Assembly: GCF_000314895.2 (NCBI RefSeq) | Contig: NZ_CM001773.1 | Location: 1,918,747-1,982,746 of the forward strand | DNA length: 64,000 nucleotides | Direction of reading: 5' to 3' | Origin: Providencia sneebia DSM 19967 | Lineage (GTDB): Bacteria; Pseudomonadota; Gammaproteobacteria; Enterobacterales; Enterobacteriaceae | Shown here: positions 21,478-30,995 of the stretch, one piece after another | Numbering within the stretch: the stretch's first letter is position 1 | How the letters are laid out: every line of letters begins with the position of its first letter | Translations under genes and position numbers: made by a program | The notes under the pieces: generated by a model | What the model was told of the DNA's origin: nothing | Seen by the model: only the letters and a program-made list of their open reading frames with translations | Databases searched by the model: none

Positions 21478-21504
21478 AAGACCTCGCCCATGCGGGGTCT
21501 TTTG
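21478..21504 (+). terminator. csp terminator
   Basis: AGACC-T-CGC / GCG-G-GGTCT stem with CCAT loop, followed by TTTTGC, about 40 bases after the csp stop. Confidence 0.8.
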
Positions 21505-21570
21505 CTATCTACAGTTTATAAATAATGTATGTTTGAATGTCTTTTGAGTAACCTAAGTTTGATATTTAAA

Positions 21571-21987
21571 CTACTTTTCTTCTGTATCAGATAAGCTCTC
21601 AGTTAGGAAATTAATACTAGATATTCCTTTTTCACATGCAGTTTCTCTGAGCAATGCAGGTGTTCTTTCAATATGGCTTTTTATTGAATTTAGCCTACTA
21701 ACATACGTCTCAATATTTTCCGTTTTTGATTGAGTCTGTAAATACTCAACTAATGAATCGATATATTGGTATAAATATTCACATGAATTTTCATCTTCTT
21801 TGAGTTTTTGAGGGATAAATTTTTTTGAATTTTGTCTTAAAACTTCTGCGTATTGCCCTATCTTAACTTGTTCAATAATAGACTCAACCTTGTTTTTGAG
21901 ATTAAAAAATGAAAAGGTCAGTGTAATGACTAATATAAGCAATATTGCATTTAGTAAAATACTTATTGGTAATAAAAATTTTTTCAT
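21571..21987 (-). CDS. Uncharacterised membrane-anchored protein (138 aa)
   Basis: A single N-terminal hydrophobic segment (about 5-30, LLPISILLNAILLILVITLTF-like) is followed by a helical, charged domain with two Cys (ENSCEYLYQY and RETACEKGIS) that could form a disulphide if the domain is periplasmic. Start ATG 21987 has AAAGG close by. No family recognised; single-gene unit between csp and the usp gene. Confidence 0.6.
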   Translation of the reverse strand: MKKFLLPISILLNAILLILVITLTFSFFNLKNKVESIIEQVKIGQYAEVLRQNSKKFIPQKLKEDENSCEYLYQYIDSLVEYLQTQSKTENIETYVSRLNSIKSHIERTPALLRETACEKGISSINFLTESLSDTEEK

Positions 21988-22150
21988 ATAACCTTTATTT
22001 AAAATAATACGATGTGATAATTTTAGTTATATCTAATGTCATCAGCAAGAAAAATTCAGGCACTATATTCTAACTATATGATTTTACTTATTTCTATTAT
22101 GATGATTCAATAATTCACTATCGCTAGTAAAATGGTGTAACGGCAGAGGA

Positions 22151-22188
22151 AATGAAACGAGAAATTTACCTGATCTCCTCGTTTCATT
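22151..22188 (-). terminator. Stem-loop after uspF-like gene
   Basis: Perfect 11-base inverted repeat AATGAAACGAG / CTCGTTTCATT with a 16-base loop, about 27 bases past the stop of the minus-strand usp gene. The T-run on the minus strand is weak (TTTCC). Confidence 0.5.
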
Positions 22189-22214
22189 ACAAGAGTATTT
22201 AAATACTAAATACA

Positions 22215-22640
22215 CTAACGAACAGCAAATACTGAAATTTTTGAATTTTGAATAATCATTGTAGCGGTTGAACCTAAGAAATAAGTGGATACGCCAGGTT
22301 TTCTTGAGCCAATGACGATAAGGTCAGCTTTTATTTTATCTGCCACGTCCAAAATTTCATCGCGAGGACTTCCCATTATTATTTGTGCAGTGTACTTTTC
22401 TTTCGGTAGATTAAATTCTTTAATTATTTCAGATAATTGTAAGGTAACTTTATCTTGCTCGTTATCTGCTTGTTCTGCAAAACCAAAGCCCATTGAGGTA
22501 TAGAATGGTACTGTCGGAATAACTGCTAAAAAATGAATGCGAGTATCTTCTGGCTCAGCCAGGTATTGAATGTGCGGAAGCACAAGATCAGATAAACTTT
22601 TTTCTGTAATATCAATAGGAACGAGGATATTTTTATACAT
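22215..22640 (-). CDS. Universal stress protein, UspF/UspG type
   Basis: A 141-residue UspA-fold protein. MYKNILVPID opens the first strand, and the ATP-binding signature G-2x-G-9x-GS is present as GSRKPGVSTYFLGSTATMII near 114-133, as in UspF and UspG. Start ATG 22640 is chosen over TTG 22652 because GGAG is then eight bases away. Such proteins are induced by growth arrest and stress and affect adhesion and motility in E. coli. Single gene. Confidence 0.88.
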   Translation of the reverse strand: MYKNILVPIDITEKSLSDLVLPHIQYLAEPEDTRIHFLAVIPTVPFYTSMGFGFAEQADNEQDKVTLQLSEIIKEFNLPKEKYTAQIIMGSPRDEILDVADKIKADLIVIGSRKPGVSTYFLGSTATMIIQNSKISVFAVR

Positions 22641-23306
22641 GTTGTTCTCCAACTATTTATTTTTTATCGTGTAATACAATGCCAAAATTTCATATTAAAC
22701 TTTTATATCGGCGACTTGTATATCGACATAAAAGATTTTTAAGGGTACAAAGCGATAGTAACGATGTTTAAGATACCTCATTATAAAGTTTAATACTTTG
22801 ATATTGTATTCAAGTTAGCAAATTAACTGTAAATTGTTAAATTTTACTCTCATTCTGCAGTGTTATTTCATAAATCAACACTAAGAGTACCTTCATTTTT
22901 AGATTGGTCATATGCGTGTTTATAATATTATCTTTTTTATGACATGAAGGTAAGACATAACTATATGAAAAGATAATAATATATTACAAAGGTATGTGTT
23001 TTTACATAAGATGTATTTTAAATATAGTATTATTCATTAAGTTATAGTCATAAAAAATATATTAAGTATTTATTGTCAAACATTAAAGAAACATCATATG
23101 TTAATAATATAATTTTCAATTAGAATGTTAACATGTGATTCTGTAACTATAATCTTAAACATATAATGTATTCTCTAATATAAAAAAGAAATAATATATT
23201 ATTTTTCCGTGCTCTAAACATGTGGTGTTATATCAATGAGTTATATTTTATAATAAGGAGGTTTCTATTTTTAATTCAATTTAATATGAAGAATCATGGA
23301 GGTGCT
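22641..23306. other. AT-rich intergenic region
   Basis: About 650 bases, strongly AT-rich; no gene, RNA gene or clear repeat recognised. The promoter of the usp gene lies at the left and that of the holin gene at the right. Confidence 0.5.
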
Positions 23307-23672
23307 ATGTACGAAAAATATATTGATTTTTTTTCACTGTTATTATCATGGAGCCAACTAAATATAATTTTTTTAAATAATGTCATGTTGGCATCATTTA
23401 TCTCATTTATCCGTGAATGGCGGAGATGTTATAATTTTGAGCAATCTGTCAGTGAATCTATCGCTTGTGGTGCTATTACAGCAGGGACGGTTAATACCTT
23501 GCATATTATGGTGATACAAATAAGTTGCTCTTATAATTTTTCTATGATTAGTGAGTTTTGGGGGGTAATAATAGGATTTTTAGGAACTAAGAAAATTAGC
23601 CAAATTGTAGATATACTCTTAGTTTTAATAAAAGAACGTTATGTAATAAAAAATAAAATTCGTAAATTATAA
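23307..23672 (+). CDS. Orphan phage holin, lambda S-type family
   Basis: A 121-residue membrane protein resembling lambda-family holins: a hydrophobic first segment, then LASFISFIREWRRCYNFEQS (compare the AYLRGRYNGG turn of such holins), a second helix CGAITAGTVNTLHIM, and the closing IIGFLGTKKISQIVDIL matching the IGYIGTDSIGSLI-type end. Holins make inner-membrane holes that release an endolysin. ATG 23307 has GGAGG six bases away; a longer frame from 23220 lacks a ribosome site. No endolysin, spanin or other phage gene is nearby, so it is either a prophage relic or part of a split holin-based secretion system. Confidence 0.7.
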   Translation: MYEKYIDFFSLLLSWSQLNIIFLNNVMLASFISFIREWRRCYNFEQSVSESIACGAITAGTVNTLHIMVIQISCSYNFSMISEFWGVIIGFLGTKKISQIVDILLVLIKERYVIKNKIRKL

Positions 23673-23851
23673 TTTAATACGATGTGTAATAATGTAATAT
23701 TGTTTTTTTATTACACAAGTTTATATGAAGCAGTAGAATGAAATCGAATAAGCTATTTTTTGTGCCAAATCTTTGTTGGGAGATAACATATTTGTATATG
23801 TAGCATAAATATATTAATCTGCTTCTGATAATATAATAAGAGACTGGTAGA

Positions 23852-24432
23852 ATGAAAAAGAACATAAAAAACCAAGAACAAAACCTGCTAATGAACGGCT
23901 AGATGACCTAATGAATGCAGCTGAAAGCCTTTTTTTAACTCAAGGCTTTTTAGAGACAACTGTTAGTGAAATCGTTAAAGATGCTGATGTGGCTAAAGGG
24001 ACTTTCTATCATTATTTCACCTCTAAAGACGAGATATTAGAAGCCCTAAGAGAAAGGTATATGACATGGTATTTAGCTTGCATAGATCAAGCCATTGATG
24101 GAGAGACTGATAGCCAAGAAATATTGCTTCAATGGTGTGAAAGTAGCATCAAATGTTATGTCGAAAAAATGCGTGTACATGATATGTTATTCCATGAAGG
24201 ATTTCATAAATGTAGTAATATTCACGAGGAACGGGCTATTGCTCAAGTTAAAGCTATTTTATTATATGGCCAAGAAAGGAAAGCATGGTCAGCAACACCG
24301 ATTAATTTAGTTAGTTCTATGATGTATCATTGCATGCATACAGCAGTCGATAATTTAACCAACAGCGCCGAATATAATGAGAAAACACTAGGATTATTGC
24401 TATATCAACGTTTATTGGGATTAATCAAGTAG
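23852..24432 (+). pseudogene. TetR-family regulator, frameshifted near its start
   Basis: A TetR-type repressor: NAAESLFLTQGFLETTVSEI then VAKGTFYHYFTSKDEILEAL is the classic helix-turn-helix, followed by a ligand domain of about 120 residues. The frame is open from 23851 but without a start codon; ATG 23852 lies in the neighbouring frame and ends at a TAG after 16 codons. Adding one A to the run in ATGAAAAAG would join M-K-K to EHKKPRTKPANERLDDLM, a normal basic TetR N-terminus. ATG 23911 would give a 173-residue product lacking part of helix 1. Either a real frameshift or a base miscall. Target genes unknown. Confidence 0.75.
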
Positions 24433-24798
24433 AGTCCTTATTAGATTATTTATACCGATATTATTAGTATTATAGTAAGTAAACCACTTTAAATATCTTT
24501 AAATCTTTTATTGTTAACTTAAGATTTGTTGTCAGAATAAGAATTTTTTATCATATGATGGTGCTCATAGTGATTTTTTTATTTAATTTACGGAAGGGGT
24601 GATAGTAGTTTAGCAGGTTTTATTATTTTGATTTTTTTTAATTATTTTCTTTTTTCCTTAAAACTTTCACTTCATTAGATACTCCTAATTAGATTGGTTA
24701 TGGAGTTTAAATCTAAACTTTATTTTATCTAAAAAAACTAGAATAAATTGTTAATGATATGATATATCATTGAGAAAATACTTATCTAGGTGTGCAAT
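24433..24798. other. AT-rich intergenic region
   Basis: No gene seen between the TetR-like gene and the DUF4239 gene; it holds the promoter of the latter. No terminator recognised. Confidence 0.4.
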
Positions 24799-25605
24799 AT
24801 GTTGAATTTATCTGAATTAATAAATGATACACCAATTGATTCAATTTTATTATTTGCTGTTACTTTCATGCTATTAGTTATCGCTGCATATATAGGAAAA
24901 TATATTTTTAAACGGCGAAAAGCTAACGAGGATATTGCTGATGATGAAGCAAAAATTATATTGGGGGCTATCTTATCGCTGTTAGGGCTTTTGATCGGAT
25001 TTGTGCTATCTATTTCTATTAATGGTTATAACAATAGGCAGCAGACAGAGGAAAATGAAGCCATTGCAGTAGGTAATGCTTTCCAAAGAGCTCAGCTTCT
25101 TGAAAGTAATGATAGAAGTGAAGCCTCACGTTTGTTACAGCAATATCTAAATGCAAGAATAGAATTTTTCAAATCTGGCGTCAGCGATGAAAATAGCCGA
25201 TGGCGTCAAATTTCATTAGAGAAGCAAGCTGAATTATGGGCATTAGGTGTTAAAGAAGCAAATAAGTCACCAAATGCTATAATTGTATCTGTATTATCAT
25301 CATTTAGTGATTTGTATCTTTCACAGCAAAAAACAATGGCGAGTTGGCGACATCAAATTCCTAATGCGGCTTGGTTTTTGCTTATATTTTTTGCTATCTG
25401 TTCAAATATTTTAATTGGCTATAATATTCGAGGCACGAAGGGTAAAAATTGGCTTATTTTAATTCTGCCATCATTGACAACTTTAGCATTATTTATGATT
25501 GCAGAGATTGATATTCCTGGGGAAGGTGTTATTCATGTTACTCCAGATGATTTGATTTCATTGAAGGAATTTTTATTCAAAGAAGATTTATTAATCAAAA
25601 ATTAG
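24799..25605 (+). CDS. DUF4239 (bestrophin-like) membrane protein
   Basis: A 268-residue inner-membrane protein with four hydrophobic segments: about 15-38, 55-78 (ILSLLGLLIGFVLSISING), 188-207 and 212-232. The ENEAIAVGNAFQRAQLL stretch after the second helix, then a helical cytoplasmic part and two further helices, is the DUF4239 pattern, described as bestrophin-like. Start ATG 24799 is preferred over GTG 24790 because the AGG-containing site is then well spaced. A terminator follows. Function of the family is not established; anion channel activity has only been suggested. Confidence 0.8.
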   Translation: MLNLSELINDTPIDSILLFAVTFMLLVIAAYIGKYIFKRRKANEDIADDEAKIILGAILSLLGLLIGFVLSISINGYNNRQQTEENEAIAVGNAFQRAQLLESNDRSEASRLLQQYLNARIEFFKSGVSDENSRWRQISLEKQAELWALGVKEANKSPNAIIVSVLSSFSDLYLSQQKTMASWRHQIPNAAWFLLIFFAICSNILIGYNIRGTKGKNWLILILPSLTTLALFMIAEIDIPGEGVIHVTPDDLISLKEFLFKEDLLIKN

Positions 25606-25638
25606 TATTGTTATTTGATAATATGGAAATGAAATTAA

Positions 25639-25669
25639 ATATCCCCATGATTTTGTGGGGATATATTTG
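25639..25669 (+). terminator. Terminator of the DUF4239 gene
   Basis: ATATCCCC / GGGGATAT stem with a ten-base loop, followed by ATTTGT. Confidence 0.65.
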
Positions 25670-27066
25670 TATTGAGCAAAATTTTGGTTGTGATTAATCG
25701 TAGAAATTATTCCTCCATTATTCATAGCGTTATGAGTGTTATATTGCAGTGTTAACTGCATAAAATAGTCACGTCACATTATATTAGTTATGATTATTTT
25801 TGGTTAAGTATGGGTATACAATGAAAGAGTACCAATAATGTAATAACTTTATTAGACTGTTGTATTTGTTTATATGACCATCAATAACTCAATATTGGAG
25901 TAATTTGTTGTGTATAGATTGATTAGGTTATTTTTTAGACGCTAAAAATAAGGGAGATCTAAATATAATTTTATTTTGGTCGCTAGATTATGCAGCATTT
26001 TATTCGTCTATAAGTATAAAATTTATTAATTGATAATCTTGTGTGTCAAATAAGAATGACTAAGAATAAAGTGATATAATAACTATTGATTTATAAATGA
26101 ACTTTATCTTCTCAGAGTAGGATAGGTAGTCATATTTTTCTTTTATTTACTAGCTATTTAGGTAAATGATCATGCTGATTAGTTTTAGCATCTATTTTTT
26201 ATAGATAATTATTTTTCTAATACTATGTTTTACAATGGGTATTGTTATTTTTTGTTATTGTTCGTTGTATTATGAGAGTTTTAGTAGGTTACGCTTCTAA
26301 AATAACTAAGTTTTATGAAAGAAAAGCATATTTGATTCAATAAAAATTATTTTCTTTGAATATATGGATAGAATAGCAATAGAAAATTATTAATGTAGTG
26401 AAGATTATTTAATTTTGAATAGCATCAAAAAAGTAAAACATTATTAATATATAATGTATGTAATTAATTTTAATTATCGAGAATCTCCAAAATTTATTCA
26501 CTTATATAGCTTATTTATGTTTATTCATGATTAAAAATGAAATATGATTAGCCGTCATTTAAATATTTGTTATGATATTTTGATTGTCTTAATATGAGAG
26601 GCTGTAATATAAAATTTGAATAGCTTTCATTATCATTACCATTAAATCCTGGTATATCACATTAGTTACTCTTTATTGGGGTTTTTTTGGTTGTCATGCA
26701 TAAAATATATTTATGTTCTTTAATATATCCCAATGATATATATAGATATTCATCTAAATATAGATGTGCCATTTTAAATGGTTAACGAATTTTTGTTGTG
26801 AAGAATAATAGGATAAAATATTAAAAAAACAATAAAGTTACTCTAATAATGAGAGTTTTGTCTATATCAGTTATACATTGAGTGGAAAGGTAAGGTCATG
26901 AGAATAGTTAACGATTTGTAATTATTCGAATGATAAATACAAATAGGATTGATTTTATGTCAGTCTATTGTTTAAGCTGGTCGGCTATTATTTATATGGG
27001 CCTTTGAATTAAACTAAATAAATTTATTAACATTAGATAGATGATTATGTTATAAAGAGCGTTAAT
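25670..27066. other. 1.4-kb AT-rich region without genes
   Basis: Very AT-rich; no open frame of useful length on either strand and no codon-like periodicity noticed by eye. Around 26621-26643 the minus strand reads GGTAATGATAATGAAAG, which resembles the left half of a Fur box but has no suitable gene beside it. Otherwise nothing recognised. Probably decayed DNA or an H-NS-silenced spacer. Confidence 0.5.
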
Positions 27067-27453
27067 ATGAAAATTGTAAATGTGCTCATTATTGTATTGC
27101 TTATAGGAAGTTCCTTTTTATTTGGAATTATGGTTAATTACACTCCAAAGCCAGACTTGATTAATCAAGTTAAATATAGCGTTATAGACTATTTGTCTTA
27201 TCCTGAATCTGCATCCTTTAAAAATATTAAATATAACTTTGTGCGTGAAACATCGGATAAAGGAGAATTAGGCTATGTCTGTGGTGAGGTTTTTAGAGTC
27301 AAAGATGAACGTTTAGAAGGGTATAAGAAATTTGCTGTCAAAGTATATAATAATCCTAATGGTAGAATGGATTTATCTATCCCATTAGTTGAAGGTGATG
27401 ATTCATTACCACTTTCAGTTGTTAATTCATTATGGAATAAGTATTGTAATTAG
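27067..27453 (+). CDS. Small membrane-anchored/secreted protein (128 aa)
   Basis: An N-terminal hydrophobic segment (VLIIVLLIGSSFLFGIMV, 5-22) acts as signal anchor, followed by a soluble part with LSYPESASFKNIKYNF and GYVCGEVFRVKD. The D/YP-xSAxFKN followed by YVCGEV pattern recurs in many small uncharacterised proteobacterial proteins. Second Cys near the C-terminus (NKYCN) could pair with it in the periplasm. Isolated gene in a gene-poor stretch. Function unknown. Confidence 0.65.
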   Translation: MKIVNVLIIVLLIGSSFLFGIMVNYTPKPDLINQVKYSVIDYLSYPESASFKNIKYNFVRETSDKGELGYVCGEVFRVKDERLEGYKKFAVKVYNNPNGRMDLSIPLVEGDDSLPLSVVNSLWNKYCN

Positions 27454-27659
27454 GTATTTTGCTATTAAATGGATATTTGATAGAATCATTAATAATAACT
27501 TAATGTTAAAATAAAACTTACCAGTAATAGTGGTATTAAATACATTAAAAATGTACTTTCATGTTATAGTGAAGTTACAATGGAAGTATTATCAATATCT
27601 TAATTTAAATGATATTTGTTGAATGATGAACAGGCATATTCATCATTCAATTATTAGAC

Positions 27660-28436
27660 TTATTTATTTAATAAATCTAACTGTAACTGATGGCGGGAGT
27701 TATAGAATTTTATATATGTCATATAACCTGCTAAAATTGTCGATAAGCTCGCGGTTGAAAGAAGCATAAAAGTAACCATTATCTGATATTTAACTGCTTC
27801 TAGTGGATCGACACCCGCAAAGATAAGTCCAGACATCATCCCTGGTAAGCTAACAATACCAACCGTTTTTGCTGAATCAACAGTGGGAATAAGCGATGCG
27901 CGGATGCTATCACGAATAATTAACGTTGATGCTAATTTTGGCGTTGCTCCTAAACTTAACATTTCTTGAATTTGCTGCTGTTGATTGCTAAAGCGTTGAC
28001 CTAGGTTATTAAAACATAATCCAACCGCAATCATTGCATTCCCAGCAATCATTCCTGTAATTGGGATGACTTGCATTGGTGTAAAAGTAATCGCATGTGT
28101 TGAGATTAATATTAAAAGCGTTAATAAAGTTGCTGAAGTAATAGCAATAAAAGCGACAGGGAAAATCTTATCAATATACTTACTGCGTTTTTTTGCATTC
28201 CAGGCCGCATTGACACAGATGAACATCACCATTGCGATAGTTAGTGTCTTGTGATCAACATTAAAAATATAGGTAAGTATGTAACCGACAATGAGTAATT
28301 GAATGACCGCTCGTAATGTGCTCCAAATAATATCTTTCTCTAATGCCAGTTTTTCTTTATGGCTGATTAATATAGCGACTAGAACTAAAAGAACAGAAAA
28401 TCCTAGCGATTCATTTGTCAGTGTAGGATGATTCAT
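27660..28436 (-). CDS. fetB: FetB, membrane subunit of iron/peroxide-resistance ABC exporter
   Basis: A 258-residue inner-membrane protein of the YbbM/FetB family with about seven helices. Diagnostic stretches are VIPITGMIAGNAMIAVGLCF near 125-144, EMLSLGATPKLAS, and VSLPGMMSGLIFAGVDPLEAVKYQIMV near 195-221. With FetA it forms an ABC exporter linked in E. coli to iron homeostasis and peroxide tolerance. ATG 28436 lies 14 bases after the fetA stop, so the two are co-transcribed. FetB is intact although its ATPase partner is frameshifted in this sequence. Confidence 0.9.
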   Translation of the reverse strand: MNHPTLTNESLGFSVLLVLVAILISHKEKLALEKDIIWSTLRAVIQLLIVGYILTYIFNVDHKTLTIAMVMFICVNAAWNAKKRSKYIDKIFPVAFIAITSATLLTLLILISTHAITFTPMQVIPITGMIAGNAMIAVGLCFNNLGQRFSNQQQQIQEMLSLGATPKLASTLIIRDSIRASLIPTVDSAKTVGIVSLPGMMSGLIFAGVDPLEAVKYQIMVTFMLLSTASLSTILAGYMTYIKFYNSRHQLQLDLLNK

Positions 28437-28450
28437 TGCTTTTATTCCTA

Positions 28451-29100
28451 TTATTCAGTTTGATGGATGGGGAGGGTTATAATATCATCAGCATGGGAGA
28501 TTTCTCCTTGGTCATGTGTGACCCAGAGAATAGCAATATTATTCTTTGTCGCTAGCTGATGAATAAGATTGTTAACCTTAATCTTATTATCTTCGTCTAA
28601 AGCACTGGTGATTTCATCCAGTAATAAAATGCTAGGTAAAAATTGTAGATTACGAATTAATGAAATACGTTGTTTTTCACCACCTGAAAGTTCATTAATA
28701 TTTTTTTCAAGAATAGTGTCGGGCAAGGAGAAATACTCAAGATCTTGCAATATTTTCTTTTTATTGAATGCAATTTTTCTCAATTGATAAGGAAATGTTA
28801 AATTATCATAAACAGTTGTACCAAATAAGGTTGGGGTTTGAGTACAGTAAGAAACTTCTTTACGATATTCTTCTGGGGGAATGGTTGTATAATCAGCTTG
28901 TTTATATAAAATACGTCCAGAAGATGGTGAAAGTAGAGAGGCAATTATTTTCAGAAGAGTACTTTTCCACACCCCGAAGGTCCTGTAATTAATTTAAATT
29001 CACCTGATGATAAATTAAATTTAACATTTTGTAGTATTGTCTTGTCATCTATAACATAACCAACATTTTCTACTTGTAATAGAGTAAGGCTTTGATCCAT
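28451..29100 (-). pseudogene. fetA: FetA ATPase, frameshifted inside Walker A
   Basis: The ATPase partner of FetB. From ATG 29100 the frame reads MDQSLTLLQVENVGY and reaches GPSGCGK at the P-loop, then shifts and stops within a few codons. The rest, STLLKIIASLLSPSSG, the signature NELSGGEKQRISLIRNL, Walker B ILLLDEITSALD and the His in WVTHDQ, lies in another frame. The span is 650 bases, one short of a multiple of three; one more A in GGAAAAG would restore GCGKST exactly. Either a true knockout of the exporter or a homopolymer miscall. Confidence 0.88.
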
Positions 29101-29777
29101 TTTTACACTTAACCTTTCATCATTATGCTTTATCTAGGTTTTCTATACAATTGAAACTATTATCATAAGAAAAATCTTATACATAGACACATAGTTTTAT
29201 TTTTTGACTACTTATTATGCGCTATTCTAATGCAATTGGACATACAAAGATTAAAAGCAACATTGTTGATGCAAATAAGAATTATTTATATGAATAATAT
29301 CACTATGCTGATTATACCGTATTGGTACTTATTGAAAACAACCTTTGTGCATAAATTATCTCGATCATCATAAATTGTAGAATATTATATAATATTGCTG
29401 TAGGTTTTAGGCGCACAGTAATTTTTATCATTAAACCTATTTAAACTATTACATTATTCTGATTCTTATAGACACTTATGGTTTTATTGTATTTAATTAT
29501 CATATTATTAAAATCATGAATAAAATATTTAGTAAGGTTTGTATAATATTCATTTAATTTTGGCATGTTTTAATACATCGGTAATGAGGTGTTTAGTCAG
29601 TCTTAAATGAATGTATTTAGCGAGTGCTTTTACTAAATAATATTGAATATAATCATTTGATTATATTCTTAGATGAAAAATTTCATTTGTTGACAACTGA
29701 AAATTGATTAATATAATCAGCATCATTCATTATTATGATATATTCAACATGGTTACATTTTTGTAACCATGTTTAGA
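29101..29777. other. AT-rich intergenic region
   Basis: About 680 bases without genes. Contains the fetA promoter region at the left and a perfect inverted repeat at 29746-29773 at the right. Nothing else recognised. Confidence 0.5.
29746..29773 (-). repeat. Perfect 12-base inverted repeat
   Basis: AACATGGTTACA / TGTAACCATGTT around TTTT, immediately past the stop of the minus-strand 61-residue gene. Position suits a terminator, but no T-run follows on the minus strand (GAATAT), so it may be a 3'-end-protecting hairpin or a protein-binding palindrome. Confidence 0.55.
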
Positions 29778-29963
29778 TTAATTGTTATTTGTATTGTGAT
29801 GTTTAAAAATTGCATATCTCAGACGTTGTTGTTGTTCAAAACGTTGTTCCTGAGTCAGCAATGAATCATGAGAAAGCTTCATAAGAAGAGTATTCATGTT
29901 TGATACTGAGTTCTCAATTAGCAATGCATCAACTTGTTTAACAATATTTTCATAGTATTGCAT
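29778..29963 (-). CDS. Small helical protein, possibly YmgB/AriR-like (61 aa)
   Basis: A 61-residue, all-helical product: MQYYENIVKQVDALLIENS then MNTLLMKLSHDSLLTQEQRFEQQQRLRYAIF. The pattern of two helices with a short Ser/Asn turn recalls the small biofilm/acid-resistance connector proteins YmgA/YmgB/AriR, but the match is weak. ATG 29963 has only a poor ribosome site (GAGAA). A hairpin follows directly. Plausible gene; function not assigned. Confidence 0.5.
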   Translation of the reverse strand: MQYYENIVKQVDALLIENSVSNMNTLLMKLSHDSLLTQEQRFEQQQRLRYAIFKHHNTNNN

Positions 29964-30083
29964 TTCATGTTCTCGTAACTGGATTCTAAGTTTTAAAATT
30001 ATAACATATGAGAAATGAAATAAGTTATTTGATTATTAGATGTTATTAGTTAATGTTTAAAGATTATACATAGGAATATTCCC

Positions 30084-30434
30084 TTGAAAATAATAGTTAT
30101 ATTGATGAGTTTATTACTTGCAGCTTGTACATCCACTTGGGAGCCAATTGGTTCGCCTGAATTCACCTATCAAGAAGCTGATACTAAATGCGAATTTGAT
30201 TCTTTTAAATTGTATCCTGTACGTAATGAAGTTGCTCAAAAGACAGTGTATAAAAAGATCACAAAAAAATGTAAGAAAAATGATGAATGTGGTGATGATG
30301 AAACATATGAAGAAGATGCACCTGCAACAGAAAGTTATATTATAGATGTTAATGAAGATAGCCGAGATAAAGAATATAGGCATTGCATGAAACGCATGGG
30401 ATGGCAGAAGAAAAACCATTATGTATGGGAATAA
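30084..30434 (+). CDS. Small lipoprotein, first of a tandem pair
   Basis: A 116-residue lipoprotein: signal MKIIVILMSLLLAAC with lipobox LAAC (Cys 15), then a soluble domain with Cys at about 31, 63, 69 and 100. It begins at TTG 30084, supported because this gives the same MKII...LLLxAC start as the paralogue at 30633. Shared landmarks are TYQxAD, a C-x-x-x-x-C pair in the middle, and HCMKRMGW / LCMKRKGW near the end. Own terminator follows. Family and function not recognised; likely envelope protein. Confidence 0.75.
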   Translation: MKIIVILMSLLLAACTSTWEPIGSPEFTYQEADTKCEFDSFKLYPVRNEVAQKTVYKKITKKCKKNDECGDDETYEEDAPATESYIIDVNEDSRDKEYRHCMKRMGWQKKNHYVWE

Positions 30435-30445
30435 ATTATAAGTAG

Positions 30446-30476
30446 AAAAAGGCAACAGATAGGTTGCCTTTTTTAT
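30446..30476 (+). terminator. Terminator between the tandem lipoprotein genes
   Basis: AAAAAGGCAAC / GTTGCCTTTTTT stem with a short AGATAG loop; the T-run is part of the right arm. The A-run on the left lets it work in both directions. Confidence 0.85.
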
Positions 30477-30632
30477 CTTCCTAAATTCAAATCAATATAA
30501 TTAATAATCTTTTTAATATTTTAATTCTCATTTGGGAGTTTTTAAAATACTAATATATAAATAACATTACTAATTATTTATATATTAAATTACTGTATTA
30601 ATAAATAATAATATTACTTATTAGGTTAAAAC

Positions 30633-30995
30633 ATGAAAATAATAATCATATTATTTAGCTTACTTCTATCTGCCTGTTCAACTGGGTGGCATTCAGTTGG
30701 TAAAACCACTTCAACATACCAACAGGCAGATGAGAAATGCGATGCTGATGCATGGAATCGCTTCCCTATGCGAAATAAATCAGTAAAGAAAGTGACTTAT
30801 GACACTTTTTCTCGTGGATGCCATAAAGAAAAATTTTGTGGATTTGACAAAAAATATGAAACAATTTACTCAGAATTCTTCCCAAAAACAAGTATATATA
30901 TAGAAGATATCAATGAAGGTAGCCGAAATCACGAATATATCTTGTGTATGAAACGAAAGGGTTGGCATTATAATGGCTATACAATATGGGATTAA
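30633..30995 (+). CDS. Small lipoprotein, second of a tandem pair
   Basis: A 120-residue paralogue of the preceding gene. Signal MKIIIILFSLLLSAC with lipobox Cys 15; the mature part shares TYQQADEKCDADAW, RNKSVKKVTYD, GFDKKYE, INEGSRNHEY and LCMKRKGWHYNGY with it, including the Cys positions. ATG 30633 follows AGG. It has its own upstream AT-rich promoter region, so the two copies may be regulated separately. Function unknown. Confidence 0.75.
   Translation: MKIIIILFSLLLSACSTGWHSVGKTTSTYQQADEKCDADAWNRFPMRNKSVKKVTYDTFSRGCHKEKFCGFDKKYETIYSEFFPKTSIYIEDINEGSRNHEYILCMKRKGWHYNGYTIWD

Noticed and set aside
23674..23865. Short minus-strand frame (63 residues) after the holin
   Set aside because: Very AT-rich, aromatic/Ile-rich translation, no ribosome site; looks like chance in AT-rich DNA.
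26621..26643. Second Fur box in the gene-free region
   Set aside because: Only one half-site matches the consensus and no gene starts at a suitable distance on either strand.
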